The notes under the pieces are model-generated. The model saw only the letters and a list, made by a program, of their open reading frames with translations. It did not search any database and was not told the origin of the DNA. From Deltaproteobacteria bacterium (GTDB taxonomy: Bacteria; Desulfobacterota; BSN033; UBA1163), in NCBI GenBank assembly GCA_016875155.1, contig VGSD01000057.1, positions 1 through 10,849 of the forward strand: a stretch of DNA of 10,849 nt, given 5' to 3'. The first letter of the stretch is position 1, and the number at the start of each line of letters is the position of its first letter. Shown here one piece after another: positions 1 through 6,772 of the stretch. Made by a program: the position numbers and the translations under genes.

Positions 1-1347
1 GATATTCCTACCAAGTTGGGTCTTGATCCGGACCACCCTCTCGCAGAAGGGGATGTAGGGTTGGTAGGAACCTCGATGGCTACCCTTGAGGACACGGAGA
101 CCCTTTTTAAAGGGATCCCTCTGGATAAAGTCAGCACCACCCTGATTGTCAATCCTCCCTATTCAGCCATTCATATGGCGATGTATCTACTTACGGCCAA
201 AAGACAGGGAGTGGATGTTTCCAGCCTGATTGGAACGATGATGAACTGTGCCATCACTCAGCTCGTGGGCCCAACCTACCAATCCGGGACACATTTCTTC
301 CCGGTGGATCCGGCGATCAAGATCGCATGCGACTTGATGGAATATTGCCTCCAGCATATCCCCCGATGGAACATCATCAATATTAATTCCCGAAACATTC
401 GGGAAACGGGGGTGAATGCTGTACAAGAAGTCGCCTTTGTTTTTTCACTTGCCTTAGAGTACGTCCGTTCCATGGTTGCCCGGGGAATAGAGATTGACCG
501 CTTTGCACCCCGGATCGCGTTTTTTTCAAGCGTTCATATCGACTTTTTAGAGGAGATTGCCAAACTGAGAGCCATGCGCCGGATATGGGCACGTCTGATG
601 AAGGATACCTTTGGCGCCAAGAATCCGAAGAGTTGTATGTGCCGGATTGCGGTTCAGACCTCCTCCCTTCCTCTTACTGCACAACAGCCTTTGAATAATA
701 TTGTGCGGGCTGCAATTCAGACCCTGGCGACGGTTTTAGGGGGAAGTCAGTCTGTCCACACCACCTCCTATGATGAGGGATATGCGCTTCCCACCGAGGA
801 GGCACAGGTGCTTGCCATTCGAACCCAGCAGATCATTGCCTATGAGACAGGTGTCTGCCGTACGGCAGATCCTCTGGGAGGTTCATATGTGATTGAGAAA
901 CTGACGGATGAACTGGAGGAACGCGTCATGAGCTTGATGGAGATCATCGAGAAGAAGGGAGGTTTTCTCGAATGTTTTAAATCTCAATGGATTGAGAATG
1001 AGATCAATGGAGCCCGATATGAGTATGCCCGTCAACTCGAAGCAGGAGAGCAGATTCAGATCGGTGTCAATATGGAACGGGATGAGGAAGAAGAGGTCAA
1101 GATCAATATTTTCCGTCAGGCCTCTGACATGCAGGAGAAACGGATTCGATCTATCCGAGAATACAAGAAGTCGAGAGATGGGGATAAGGTCAGAAGGGCT
1201 TTAGAGAATCTGACCAAACAGGTGAAGGAGAAAAAACAGGAAAATATTCTCCCCATCCTTGTTGAGGTGGCTGAACAAAAGGTCACAGCAGGAGAGATGA
1301 GCAATGCTTTGCGGGAGGCATACGATTTTAAGGTCCACTATGTTTAA
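1..1347 (+). CDS. Acyl-CoA mutase large subunit, copy 1 (methylmalonyl-CoA mutase family), 5' end outside window
   Basis: This is the catalytic-barrel subunit of a coenzyme-B12-dependent acyl-CoA mutase, which moves a thioester carbonyl group between adjacent carbons. The open frame runs from base 1. Aligned to the complete copy at 3895-5532, about 97-100 N-terminal residues lie off the left edge, so the TTG at 16 is not the start. Family hallmarks seen include LTAQQPLNN, LGGSQS, HTTSYDE, YALPTE and TADPLGGSY. It ends without the C-terminal B12 domain, which is encoded separately at 1553. Counting from base 1, the residue matching catalytic His244 of Propionibacterium MCM is Asn132, the preceding Tyr is Arg131, the Gln197 position is Met81 and the His328 position is Ala217. 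It is therefore unlikely to be an ordinary methylmalonyl-CoA mutase. Family assignment is firm; the substrate is unknown. Confidence 0.93.
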   Translation, partial: DIPTKLGLDPDHPLAEGDVGLVGTSMATLEDTETLFKGIPLDKVSTTLIVNPPYSAIHMAMYLLTAKRQGVDVSSLIGTMMNCAITQLVGPTYQSGTHFFPVDPAIKIACDLMEYCLQHIPRWNIININSRNIRETGVNAVQEVAFVFSLALEYVRSMVARGIEIDRFAPRIAFFSSVHIDFLEEIAKLRAMRRIWARLMKDTFGAKNPKSCMCRIAVQTSSLPLTAQQPLNNIVRAAIQTLATVLGGSQSVHTTSYDEGYALPTEEAQVLAIRTQQIIAYETGVCRTADPLGGSYVIEKLTDELEERVMSLMEIIEKKGGFLECFKSQWIENEINGARYEYARQLEAGEQIQIGVNMERDEEEEVKINIFRQASDMQEKRIRSIREYKKSRDGDKVRRALENLTKQVKEKKQENILPILVEVAEQKVTAGEMSNALREAYDFKVHYV

Positions 1348-1552
1348 GAATAATTGCCTATAAAATTAGGACATCGTTTAACGGCAACGGTAACGAGGCC
1401 CGTATCGTTATTAAAAGGTTACGGCTGTCGTGCTTAATTCTTTTAAATGTAACCGTGACCGATAACCGAAATGCCTGCCTGCCGGTAGGCAGGGGCTTCG
1501 TAGTCGGAACCTTGAAATAAGAACCGATTCATTTTTCATTTGGGGAGACAAT
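1348..1552. repeat. Structured spacer with three hairpins between mutase subunits
   Basis: This 205-nt spacer carries no convincing ORF but several inverted repeats. They are gtaacga/tcgttat near 1390-1410 (one G-T pair), ggttacgg (1417-1424) with ccgtgacc (1453-1460, one G-T pair), and cctgcct (1474-1480) with aggcagg (1487-1493). The last resembles the central hairpin of the repeat at 10761-10775 and may belong to the same dispersed family. No cobalamin-riboswitch B12 box was found. A good Shine-Dalgarno (ggggag, 1542-1547) serves the next gene. Confidence 0.45.
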
Positions 1553-1948
1553 ATGGAAAAGAAAAAGAGGATGCTGATCGGGAAGATTGGTCTTGATGGC
1601 CACGACAATGGCATGCGGATCGTGGCAAAATGGTTTGCCGATGCTGGATATGAAGTCATCTACTTAGGCCTCTATAATACTCCAGAGGGAATGGTCAAAG
1701 CGGTCCTCCAAGAGAATGCAGACCTCATTGGATGCAGCTTTTTAGGTGGGGAGCACCTCTTCTATTGTCGAAAGCTTTTAGACCTGCTACGTAAAAATGG
1801 TTTAGAGGATAAGAAGCTCATCATCGGAGGAGTCATTCCTCCAGACGACGTAATGGCTCTGAAGGAGATGGGCGTTTCAGCCATTTTCACTCCGGGCACA
1901 ATGCGAGAGGTCATTCTTCGTAAGGTGATTGAGCTGATGGTAGCATAA
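1553..1948 (+). CDS. Acyl-CoA mutase small subunit, B12-binding domain protein
   Basis: This 131-residue protein binds adenosylcobalamin in the base-off/His-on form and pairs with a large subunit to make a working mutase. The cobalamin signature is complete: Lys11, then GLDGHDNG with Asp15 and His17 (the lower cobalt ligand), SFL at 62-64, and IIGGVIPP around 90-97. IFTPGT at 111-116 matches the conserved end of the Rossmann-like domain. The length equals the stand-alone B12 domain of archaeal-type and isobutyryl-CoA-mutase-type enzymes. The ATG at 1553 follows ggggag by five bases. It is the only B12 subunit visible, while two large subunits flank it, so it may serve both. Family assignment is very secure. 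Confidence 0.96.
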   Translation: MEKKKRMLIGKIGLDGHDNGMRIVAKWFADAGYEVIYLGLYNTPEGMVKAVLQENADLIGCSFLGGEHLFYCRKLLDLLRKNGLEDKKLIIGGVIPPDDVMALKEMGVSAIFTPGTMREVILRKVIELMVA

Positions 1949-1980
1949 CCTATGTTGAGAAACTGTGTCGTTGCCATAAA

Positions 1981-2144
1981 CAAAGGGGGAGAGGCAGTCA
2001 GGTTCCAAAGATTTAGAATGCGGGTCTTTTATCTTAAGGGAAATCATTGCTTATATCAAACCGAATATGCTTGGCACGCATTGTTCCGAACGTTTAAAGG
2101 TTACCGCCCTAAATCTTTTACACCCGACTGCCTCTCCCCCTTTG
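1981..2144. repeat. MITE-like element with 19-bp perfect terminal inverted repeats
   Basis: The 164-bp segment begins with caaagggggagaggcagtc (1981-1999) and ends with its exact reverse complement (2126-2144). The similarity continues inwards with mismatches and includes a shared aaagatttag, giving imperfect arms of roughly 36 bp. No obvious target-site duplication flanks it, and the core contains no credible gene. It fills most of the 250-nt gap between the B12 subunit and the CoA ligase. It could be a miniature inverted-repeat transposable element or an RNA that folds into a long stem. The inverted repeat itself is certain; its nature is not. Confidence 0.7.
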
Positions 2145-2198
2145 CGAGAAGGCTGTTTTTTAATATTACGGCACGGTCTCTGAGGAAAGGGGGCTTGT

Positions 2199-3542
2199 AT
2201 GTCCAACTACTTTAACGAATTCGATACAATCTCCCCTCAGAAGCTCCGTGAAATCCAGAATGAACGACTTCGCGCCCTGGTGGATCGATGTTATCGCGAG
2301 ATTCCATATTACCAAAAACTCTTCGATCAAAACGGCATCAAGCCAAAACATATCCAGACCACGGAAGACCTGGCCATTGTTCCGTTTACGGAGAAAAAAG
2401 ATCTGAGAGCCTTATATCCTTATGGCCTTCTTGGAGCGCCTCTGGATCGGATCCATCGTTTCGCCGCCTCATCAGGAACGACCGGCGTTCCCACGCTGGT
2501 AGGGTTCACCAAGAAGGACTGGACAGAGACCCTTCGGGAGCAGATGGGCAGGATCTTTATTGGCATGGGATTTCGACGAAATGACCTCATCTATCAATGT
2601 GCTGGCTACGGTCTTTTTATGGGAGGGCCGGGCATGGATGCAGGGGCCGAGGCCATCGGGGCCACCATTTTCCCTGCTGGTCCTGGGAGGACATTGGCTG
2701 CGATCCAGTATTTAAAGGATATAGGATTTCAAGCGATTACCACAACCCCTTCTTTCGTCAGCTACTTGGTTGATGTCGCCCAGAAAAACGGCGTTGATCC
2801 TAAGAAGGAGTGGAAGCTTCGAACGAGTCATATCGGAGGGGAGCCTGCTGCGCCAGCCTTGCGGCGCAGGGTGGAGGCTCTCATGCCGGAAGAATTCGAA
2901 TGGCAGGAAGGATACGGAATCACCGAACTTGGAGGTCCTACGGTTGGCCACAGCTGTGCCTTCTCAAGAGAATCATGCGAACTCCATATACTGGCAGATC
3001 ATTATTTTGTAGAAGTGATTGATCGAGCCACTGGCAAGAGGCTTGAGCCGGGTAAGGAAGGAGAACTGGTAGTAACCACTCTCACTCGGGAGGCAACCCC
3101 GTTGATTCGCTGGCGAACGCGCGACGTATCTGCTTTTTCAGTCAATGGCTATGGATGCTCCTGTGGTAGAATAGCCCATCCAAGGATTCAACGGATTACA
3201 GGTCGAACCGATGACGTATTAAAAGTGAGAAGTACACTTGTTTTCCCATCTCAGATCGAGGATGTTCTTCATTCAACAAAAGGGGTCGGAGAAGGTTGGC
3301 AGATCGTGATTGATCGGCCTAAAGACAGTCTGGACAAACTTACTGTTCATGCAGAAGTCCATTCTGATATCTGGCAGGATAAGAGTCAGCTGAAGGCGAT
3401 TGAGGAAAAGATTGGGCAGGGGGTTTATGGACGCCTGGGAATGAGCATTGAAGTCGTTTTGCATTCACCCGGATCATTGCCTCGATACGAAGGGAAAGCA
3501 AAACGGGTTCTTGATCAGAGGGAGTTTGAAGGAGGACATTGA
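2199..3542 (+). CDS. Phenylacetate-CoA ligase family (PaaK-like) AMP-forming acyl-CoA ligase
   Basis: This 447-residue enzyme activates a carboxylic acid to its CoA thioester with ATP via an acyl-adenylate. The PaaK subfamily layout is clear. The P-loop SSGTTGVPT is at 91-99, and FMGGPGMDAGAEAIGAT (140-156) matches the PaaK GLFTGG...GAE..GAT region. YGITE is at 239-243, RTRD at 306-309, the Cys pair GCSCGR at 319-324, and GRTDDVLKVRS with VFPSQIE at 335-353. The C-terminal SLPRYEGKAKRV holds the usual adenylation lysine. Length is normal for PaaK. The ATG at 2199 follows a purine-rich aaaggggg. The acid-binding pocket cannot be read by eye, so phenylacetate is only the family label; indoleacetate or another aryl or branched acid is equally possible. 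Its place between two mutase large subunits suggests its product feeds that pathway. Confidence 0.93.
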   Translation: MSNYFNEFDTISPQKLREIQNERLRALVDRCYREIPYYQKLFDQNGIKPKHIQTTEDLAIVPFTEKKDLRALYPYGLLGAPLDRIHRFAASSGTTGVPTLVGFTKKDWTETLREQMGRIFIGMGFRRNDLIYQCAGYGLFMGGPGMDAGAEAIGATIFPAGPGRTLAAIQYLKDIGFQAITTTPSFVSYLVDVAQKNGVDPKKEWKLRTSHIGGEPAAPALRRRVEALMPEEFEWQEGYGITELGGPTVGHSCAFSRESCELHILADHYFVEVIDRATGKRLEPGKEGELVVTTLTREATPLIRWRTRDVSAFSVNGYGCSCGRIAHPRIQRITGRTDDVLKVRSTLVFPSQIEDVLHSTKGVGEGWQIVIDRPKDSLDKLTVHAEVHSDIWQDKSQLKAIEEKIGQGVYGRLGMSIEVVLHSPGSLPRYEGKAKRVLDQREFEGGH

Positions 3543-3690
3543 TCGAAAACCATGAAATTCGAAGCACGAAATCCCCCGAAAGAATCGGGGAAAAAATGTC
3601 AAATGTTCAAATTTATAAATGTTCCAAACAAGTTAAAGTTTGAGAAATTTGAACGTTTTGAACATTCGGATTACCTGGAAAATACCTTCG

Positions 3691-3788
3691 TCACCCCCTC
3701 CCTCACCCTCCCCCCTCGAGGGGGAGGGGTGGGTGGGGGGGCATTTTCATCATTCGCGGGTGACGAACCCGTCATGTAAAATTTGTTT
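3691..3788. repeat. Interspersed intergenic repeat, copy A (within gap 3543-3894)
   Basis: This is a GC-rich hairpin (ctccccc and ctcgag followed by gggggagg) followed by a 46-nt block at 3743-3788. It matches the copy at 7342-7436 on the same strand: 23 of 24 bases in the first arm and 38 of 46 in the block, including the shared gggtgacgaacc and atgtaaaatt. A degenerate tandem tail of ggatttcg-like units follows (3788-3815). The rest of the 352-nt gap has no gene: 3543-3690 is A/T-rich with a small hairpin ccccga/tcgggg (3574-3590) that lacks a downstream T-run, and 3816-3882 shows nothing recognisable. Confidence 0.7.
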
Positions 3789-3894
3789 CGGATTTCGATA
3801 TTCGGATTTCGGATTTTTTCCCATTACCAAAATCTACTTGGCGCTTGCTATGGCGAGGTAGGCGTTTAATAAACCGATATCGAAGGTGAAAAAA

Positions 3895-5532
3895 ATGAAG
3901 GTTTCAGAGAAGATTCAATATGATCGATATTTGAAAGGTGAAACCCTTCCTCATTTCAAAACACTATCCGGGATCGAGATGAAGGAATTCTACCGGCGAG
4001 AAGATCGTCCCGTTGATGAGCCTTCTCCAGGAGTTTTTCCATTTACCCGGGGAATTCATCCGGGCATGTATCGGTCCCGGCTATGGACCAGAAGACAGCA
4101 GAGCGGGTTTGGAACGCCGGAAGAGAGTAACGAGAGGATTCGTCTGCTTTTAAGTAAGGGGATGACAGGGCTCAATATTGATTTTGATGTAGTGACTAAA
4201 TTGGGTCTCGATCCAGATCACCCTCTGGCAGAGGGGAATGTGGGATTGGTTGGAACGTCAGTGGCCACTCTGGAGGATATGGAGACCCTTTTTCATGAAA
4301 TTCCCCTGAACAAGGTGAGCACGACTCTAATTGTTAATCCTCCCTATTCAGCCATCATTCTGGCGATGTATCTTCTTGTTGCACGGAAACAAAATGTAGA
4401 GGCTTCCAACCTGATCGGAACGATCATGAACTGTGCGATCAGCCAACTCGTAGGTCCCACCTACCAATCCGGGACGCATTTTTTCCCCATGGACCCAACC
4501 CTGAAGATCGCTTGCGATGTGATGGAATATTGCATCAAGAATATCCCCCGATGGAATATCCTCAACATCAATGCTTACAATATGAGGGAGACCGGGATCA
4601 ATGCAGCTCAGGAGATCGCCTTCTCATTCTCTCTGGTATCAGAATATATTCGCCATCTTCTGGCGCGAGGCATGGAGATTGACCAGTTTGCACCCCGAAT
4701 TGCCTTTTTTACAAGCGCCCATATTGACTTTTTGGAAGAGATTGCAAAACTTAGGGCAATGCGTCGGATGTGGGCCCATCTGATGAAGAATACCTTTCAT
4801 GCTAAAAATGAAAGGAGTTGCTGGTTCCGTACAGCGATTCAGACCTCGTCGCTTCCCCTTACTGCGCAGCAACCATTGAATAATATCGTGCGGGCCGCTA
4901 TTCAGACGCTTGCCGCTGTCCTTGGTGGGAGTCAATCGATCCATACCACCTCTTATGATGAGGCGTATGCCTTGCCCACGGAGGAATCCCACATCCTTTC
5001 GATTCGAACCCAACAGGTCATCGGCTATGAGACGGGAGTTTGCCGTAGCGCCGACCCGCTGGGAGGGTCCTATGCGATCGAAAAACTGACAGATGAAATT
5101 GAGGAACGCGCCCTTGCTCTGATGGAAGAGATTGAGAAGAGAGGAGGCTTTCTCGAATGTTTTAAATCTCAATGGATTGAAAAACAGATCAATGAGGCGC
5201 GTTATGAATATGCCCGCCAATTAGAGGTAGGGGAACAGATACAGATCGGGGTGAATATGGAACGGGATGAGGACGAGGAAGTGAAGATCAATCTCTTTCG
5301 TCAGGCCTCTGACATGCAGGAGAAAAGGATTGGATATATAAAAAAATACAGAGAGTCGAGAAACGGAGATCAGGTTAAACGAGCCCTAGAAAATCTTTAC
5401 CATCAGGTGAAACTTCATCCCAATAACAATTTTTTCCAGACGATCCTCGAAACGGTTGATCAAAAGGCTACCGTAGGAGAAATCAGTACCACCCTACGTG
5501 AGTCTTATGACTTCAAGGTTCCCTTGGATTAG
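3895..5532 (+). CDS. Acyl-CoA mutase large subunit, copy 2 (methylmalonyl-CoA mutase family), complete
   Basis: This is a complete 545-residue TIM-barrel subunit of a B12-dependent acyl-CoA mutase, with the length expected for a large subunit lacking the fused B12 domain. ATG 3895 is preferred because aaggtga (3883-3889) sits five bases upstream; a GTG at 3886 is in frame but badly spaced. Comparison with Propionibacterium MutB, from memory, shows CoA/cofactor residues retained: Arg62, Thr65, Arg67 (R82, T85, R87), Glu232 (E247), Arg312 (R326), Gln316 (Q330) and Glu356 (E370). Substrate residues are replaced: Y89 by Gln69, Q197 by Met178, H244 by Asn229 and H328 by Ala314; no Arg occupies the R207 region (Ser192 by alignment). 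It is roughly three-quarters identical to copy 1 with no gaps over 448 shared positions. Its stop overlaps the opposing pcnB-like gene by 20 bp. The substrate is unknown. Confidence 0.94.
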   Translation: MKVSEKIQYDRYLKGETLPHFKTLSGIEMKEFYRREDRPVDEPSPGVFPFTRGIHPGMYRSRLWTRRQQSGFGTPEESNERIRLLLSKGMTGLNIDFDVVTKLGLDPDHPLAEGNVGLVGTSVATLEDMETLFHEIPLNKVSTTLIVNPPYSAIILAMYLLVARKQNVEASNLIGTIMNCAISQLVGPTYQSGTHFFPMDPTLKIACDVMEYCIKNIPRWNILNINAYNMRETGINAAQEIAFSFSLVSEYIRHLLARGMEIDQFAPRIAFFTSAHIDFLEEIAKLRAMRRMWAHLMKNTFHAKNERSCWFRTAIQTSSLPLTAQQPLNNIVRAAIQTLAAVLGGSQSIHTTSYDEAYALPTEESHILSIRTQQVIGYETGVCRSADPLGGSYAIEKLTDEIEERALALMEEIEKRGGFLECFKSQWIEKQINEARYEYARQLEVGEQIQIGVNMERDEDEEVKINLFRQASDMQEKRIGYIKKYRESRNGDQVKRALENLYHQVKLHPNNNFFQTILETVDQKATVGEISTTLRESYDFKVPLD

Positions 5533-6772
5533 ACCTCTTTCTACCCCTAAATTCTTTTGGCCACCAGGGTAAAAAGTCAGAAGGGACTGTCCTTCGGATC
5601 ATTTGTGGGATTTTCCTTCCAATCGCCTCTGCTTCGATTCCGAAAAAGAGTACTGCTTCCTTATAATATTTCTTCAACCGAAATCGTCTGGGAACCACTG
5701 CCTTCTGGATGCAATACTTCAAGTTCGATTGAGCTGTGAGCACCTGAATGGCTGCCTCCTTAGGGGCTTTTGGAAAGGAGAAGGGATTGAGAAGGTGGTT
5801 GACAGCCCACCGGATGGTCTGTGTGCGATAATGGGTTTGTTCTCGCTTTTCAAGAAAGGGATGCTCGGAGGGAAGTCCACGGAGGAAGACGGAAGCGAAG
5901 CAGGCAAGGAGAATCGATTCAGGAATGGAATGGCCTGCTTTCACCAGACGATCAAGGAGGGCGAAGAGGGAGAGGAGGAATTGGCGGTTCTTTTGACTGA
6001 AAATCGCATTTTCTCCTAAGGTCCTTCGGAGATCTGGAAAGAGTGAGAAGAGCAATCCGGTTTCGATCATCAGGCGGAAAGAAGATGTTGCAGCTCCTTC
6101 TTTCAACTCCCTCAGGAATTCGTCCCGAACCCTTGAAGGAGAGCATTTTTTTATCTCCTCTCGATGATTAAGAATGGCCTGATAAGTCTTTTCTTCAATA
6201 CGAAACCCTGTACGTGCGGCATGGCGGATGACACGGATCATCCGCACCGGGTCCTGTTTCAATTTTTCATCCGGATCGCCAATGGTCCGGATCATCTTGT
6301 GGTCTAGATCAGCCATCCCGGCTATATAGTCCATGATGGTGAAATCGGCGATGTTATAGAGGAGACCATTGATCGTGATGTCGCGGCGGAGGGCATCCTC
6401 CTCGGGAGTCCCAAAGCTATCGGTTTGAAGAATTTGCCCATCCTCGGTCAGAGTCTCTTCAAATTCTGAATGACTCCTAAACGTGGAGACCTCCACCACC
6501 TTTCCACCTTTAAAAAAGACATGCACCAACCGGAAACGGCGCCCAATGATCCGGCTATTTTTAAAAAGGTCGTGAATTTGATGGGGATGAGCATTGGTGG
6601 CGATATCGAAATCTTTTGGGGCCTTTCCGAGGAGTAGATCGCGGACGCTTCCCCCAACGAGGCAGGCTAAGTATCCGTGGTGGTGAAGGCGGTAAAGAAC
6701 CTTCAGGGCTTCTTCGTCGATCATGGATCTTGATATCGGATGCTCCGATCTTGGTATGATGATGGGATTCAT
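5513..6772 (-). CDS. pcnB: Poly(A) polymerase / tRNA nucleotidyltransferase family protein (PcnB-like)
   Basis: This 419-residue class II nucleotidyltransferase adds A residues, or CCA, to RNA 3' ends in the cytoplasm. The head domain is intact: LVGGSVRDLLLG (38-49), the metal-binding DFD at 54-56, IIGRRFRLVHV (75-85), RRDITINGLLYN (129-140) and DPVRMIRVIRHAAR (174-187). The opening IPRSEHPISRSMIDEEALKVLYRL and the GRRFRL segment resemble E. coli PcnB more than Cca. Several anaerobic delta-type bacteria carry more than one such enzyme, so A-adding versus poly(A) activity cannot be decided here. The C-terminal basic tail is short. Its ATG overlaps the upstream ferredoxin stop (ATGA), which points to translational coupling, since no Shine-Dalgarno is visible. 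Its 3' end overlaps the mutase gene on the other strand. Confidence 0.88.
   Translation of the reverse strand: MNPIIIPRSEHPISRSMIDEEALKVLYRLHHHGYLACLVGGSVRDLLLGKAPKDFDIATNAHPHQIHDLFKNSRIIGRRFRLVHVFFKGGKVVEVSTFRSHSEFEETLTEDGQILQTDSFGTPEEDALRRDITINGLLYNIADFTIMDYIAGMADLDHKMIRTIGDPDEKLKQDPVRMIRVIRHAARTGFRIEEKTYQAILNHREEIKKCSPSRVRDEFLRELKEGAATSSFRLMIETGLLFSLFPDLRRTLGENAIFSQKNRQFLLSLFALLDRLVKAGHSIPESILLACFASVFLRGLPSEHPFLEKREQTHYRTQTIRWAVNHLLNPFSFPKAPKEAAIQVLTAQSNLKYCIQKAVVPRRFRLKKYYKEAVLFFGIEAEAIGRKIPQMIRRTVPSDFLPWWPKEFRGRKRSNPREP

Noticed and set aside
16..18. TTG as the start of mutase copy 1
   Set aside because: The frame is open to the window edge and aligns residue for residue with copy 2 upstream of this codon, so the gene is simply cut by the window.
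1348..1552. Possible cobalamin riboswitch ahead of the B12-subunit gene
   Set aside because: Hairpins are present, but no B12-box consensus or the multi-helix core could be found; the structure is better explained as palindromic repeats.
1952..2215. 87-residue open frame starting just after the B12 subunit
   Set aside because: It is built from the inverted-repeat element, has no ribosome-binding site or domain, and overlaps the start of the ligase gene.
3574..3590. Hairpin ccccga/tcgggg after the ligase gene as an intrinsic terminator
   Set aside because: It is followed by an A-run, not a T-run, on the strand of the ligase, and the stem is only six pairs.
3552..3779. 75-residue open frame in the spacer before mutase copy 2
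   Set aside because: Its predicted protein is low-complexity translation of the repeat, with no start signal.
4639..5220. 193-residue open frame on the - strand inside mutase copy 2
   Set aside because: It lies wholly within a well-supported conserved gene on the other strand and shows no recognisable domain; it is a shadow of that gene's codon pattern.
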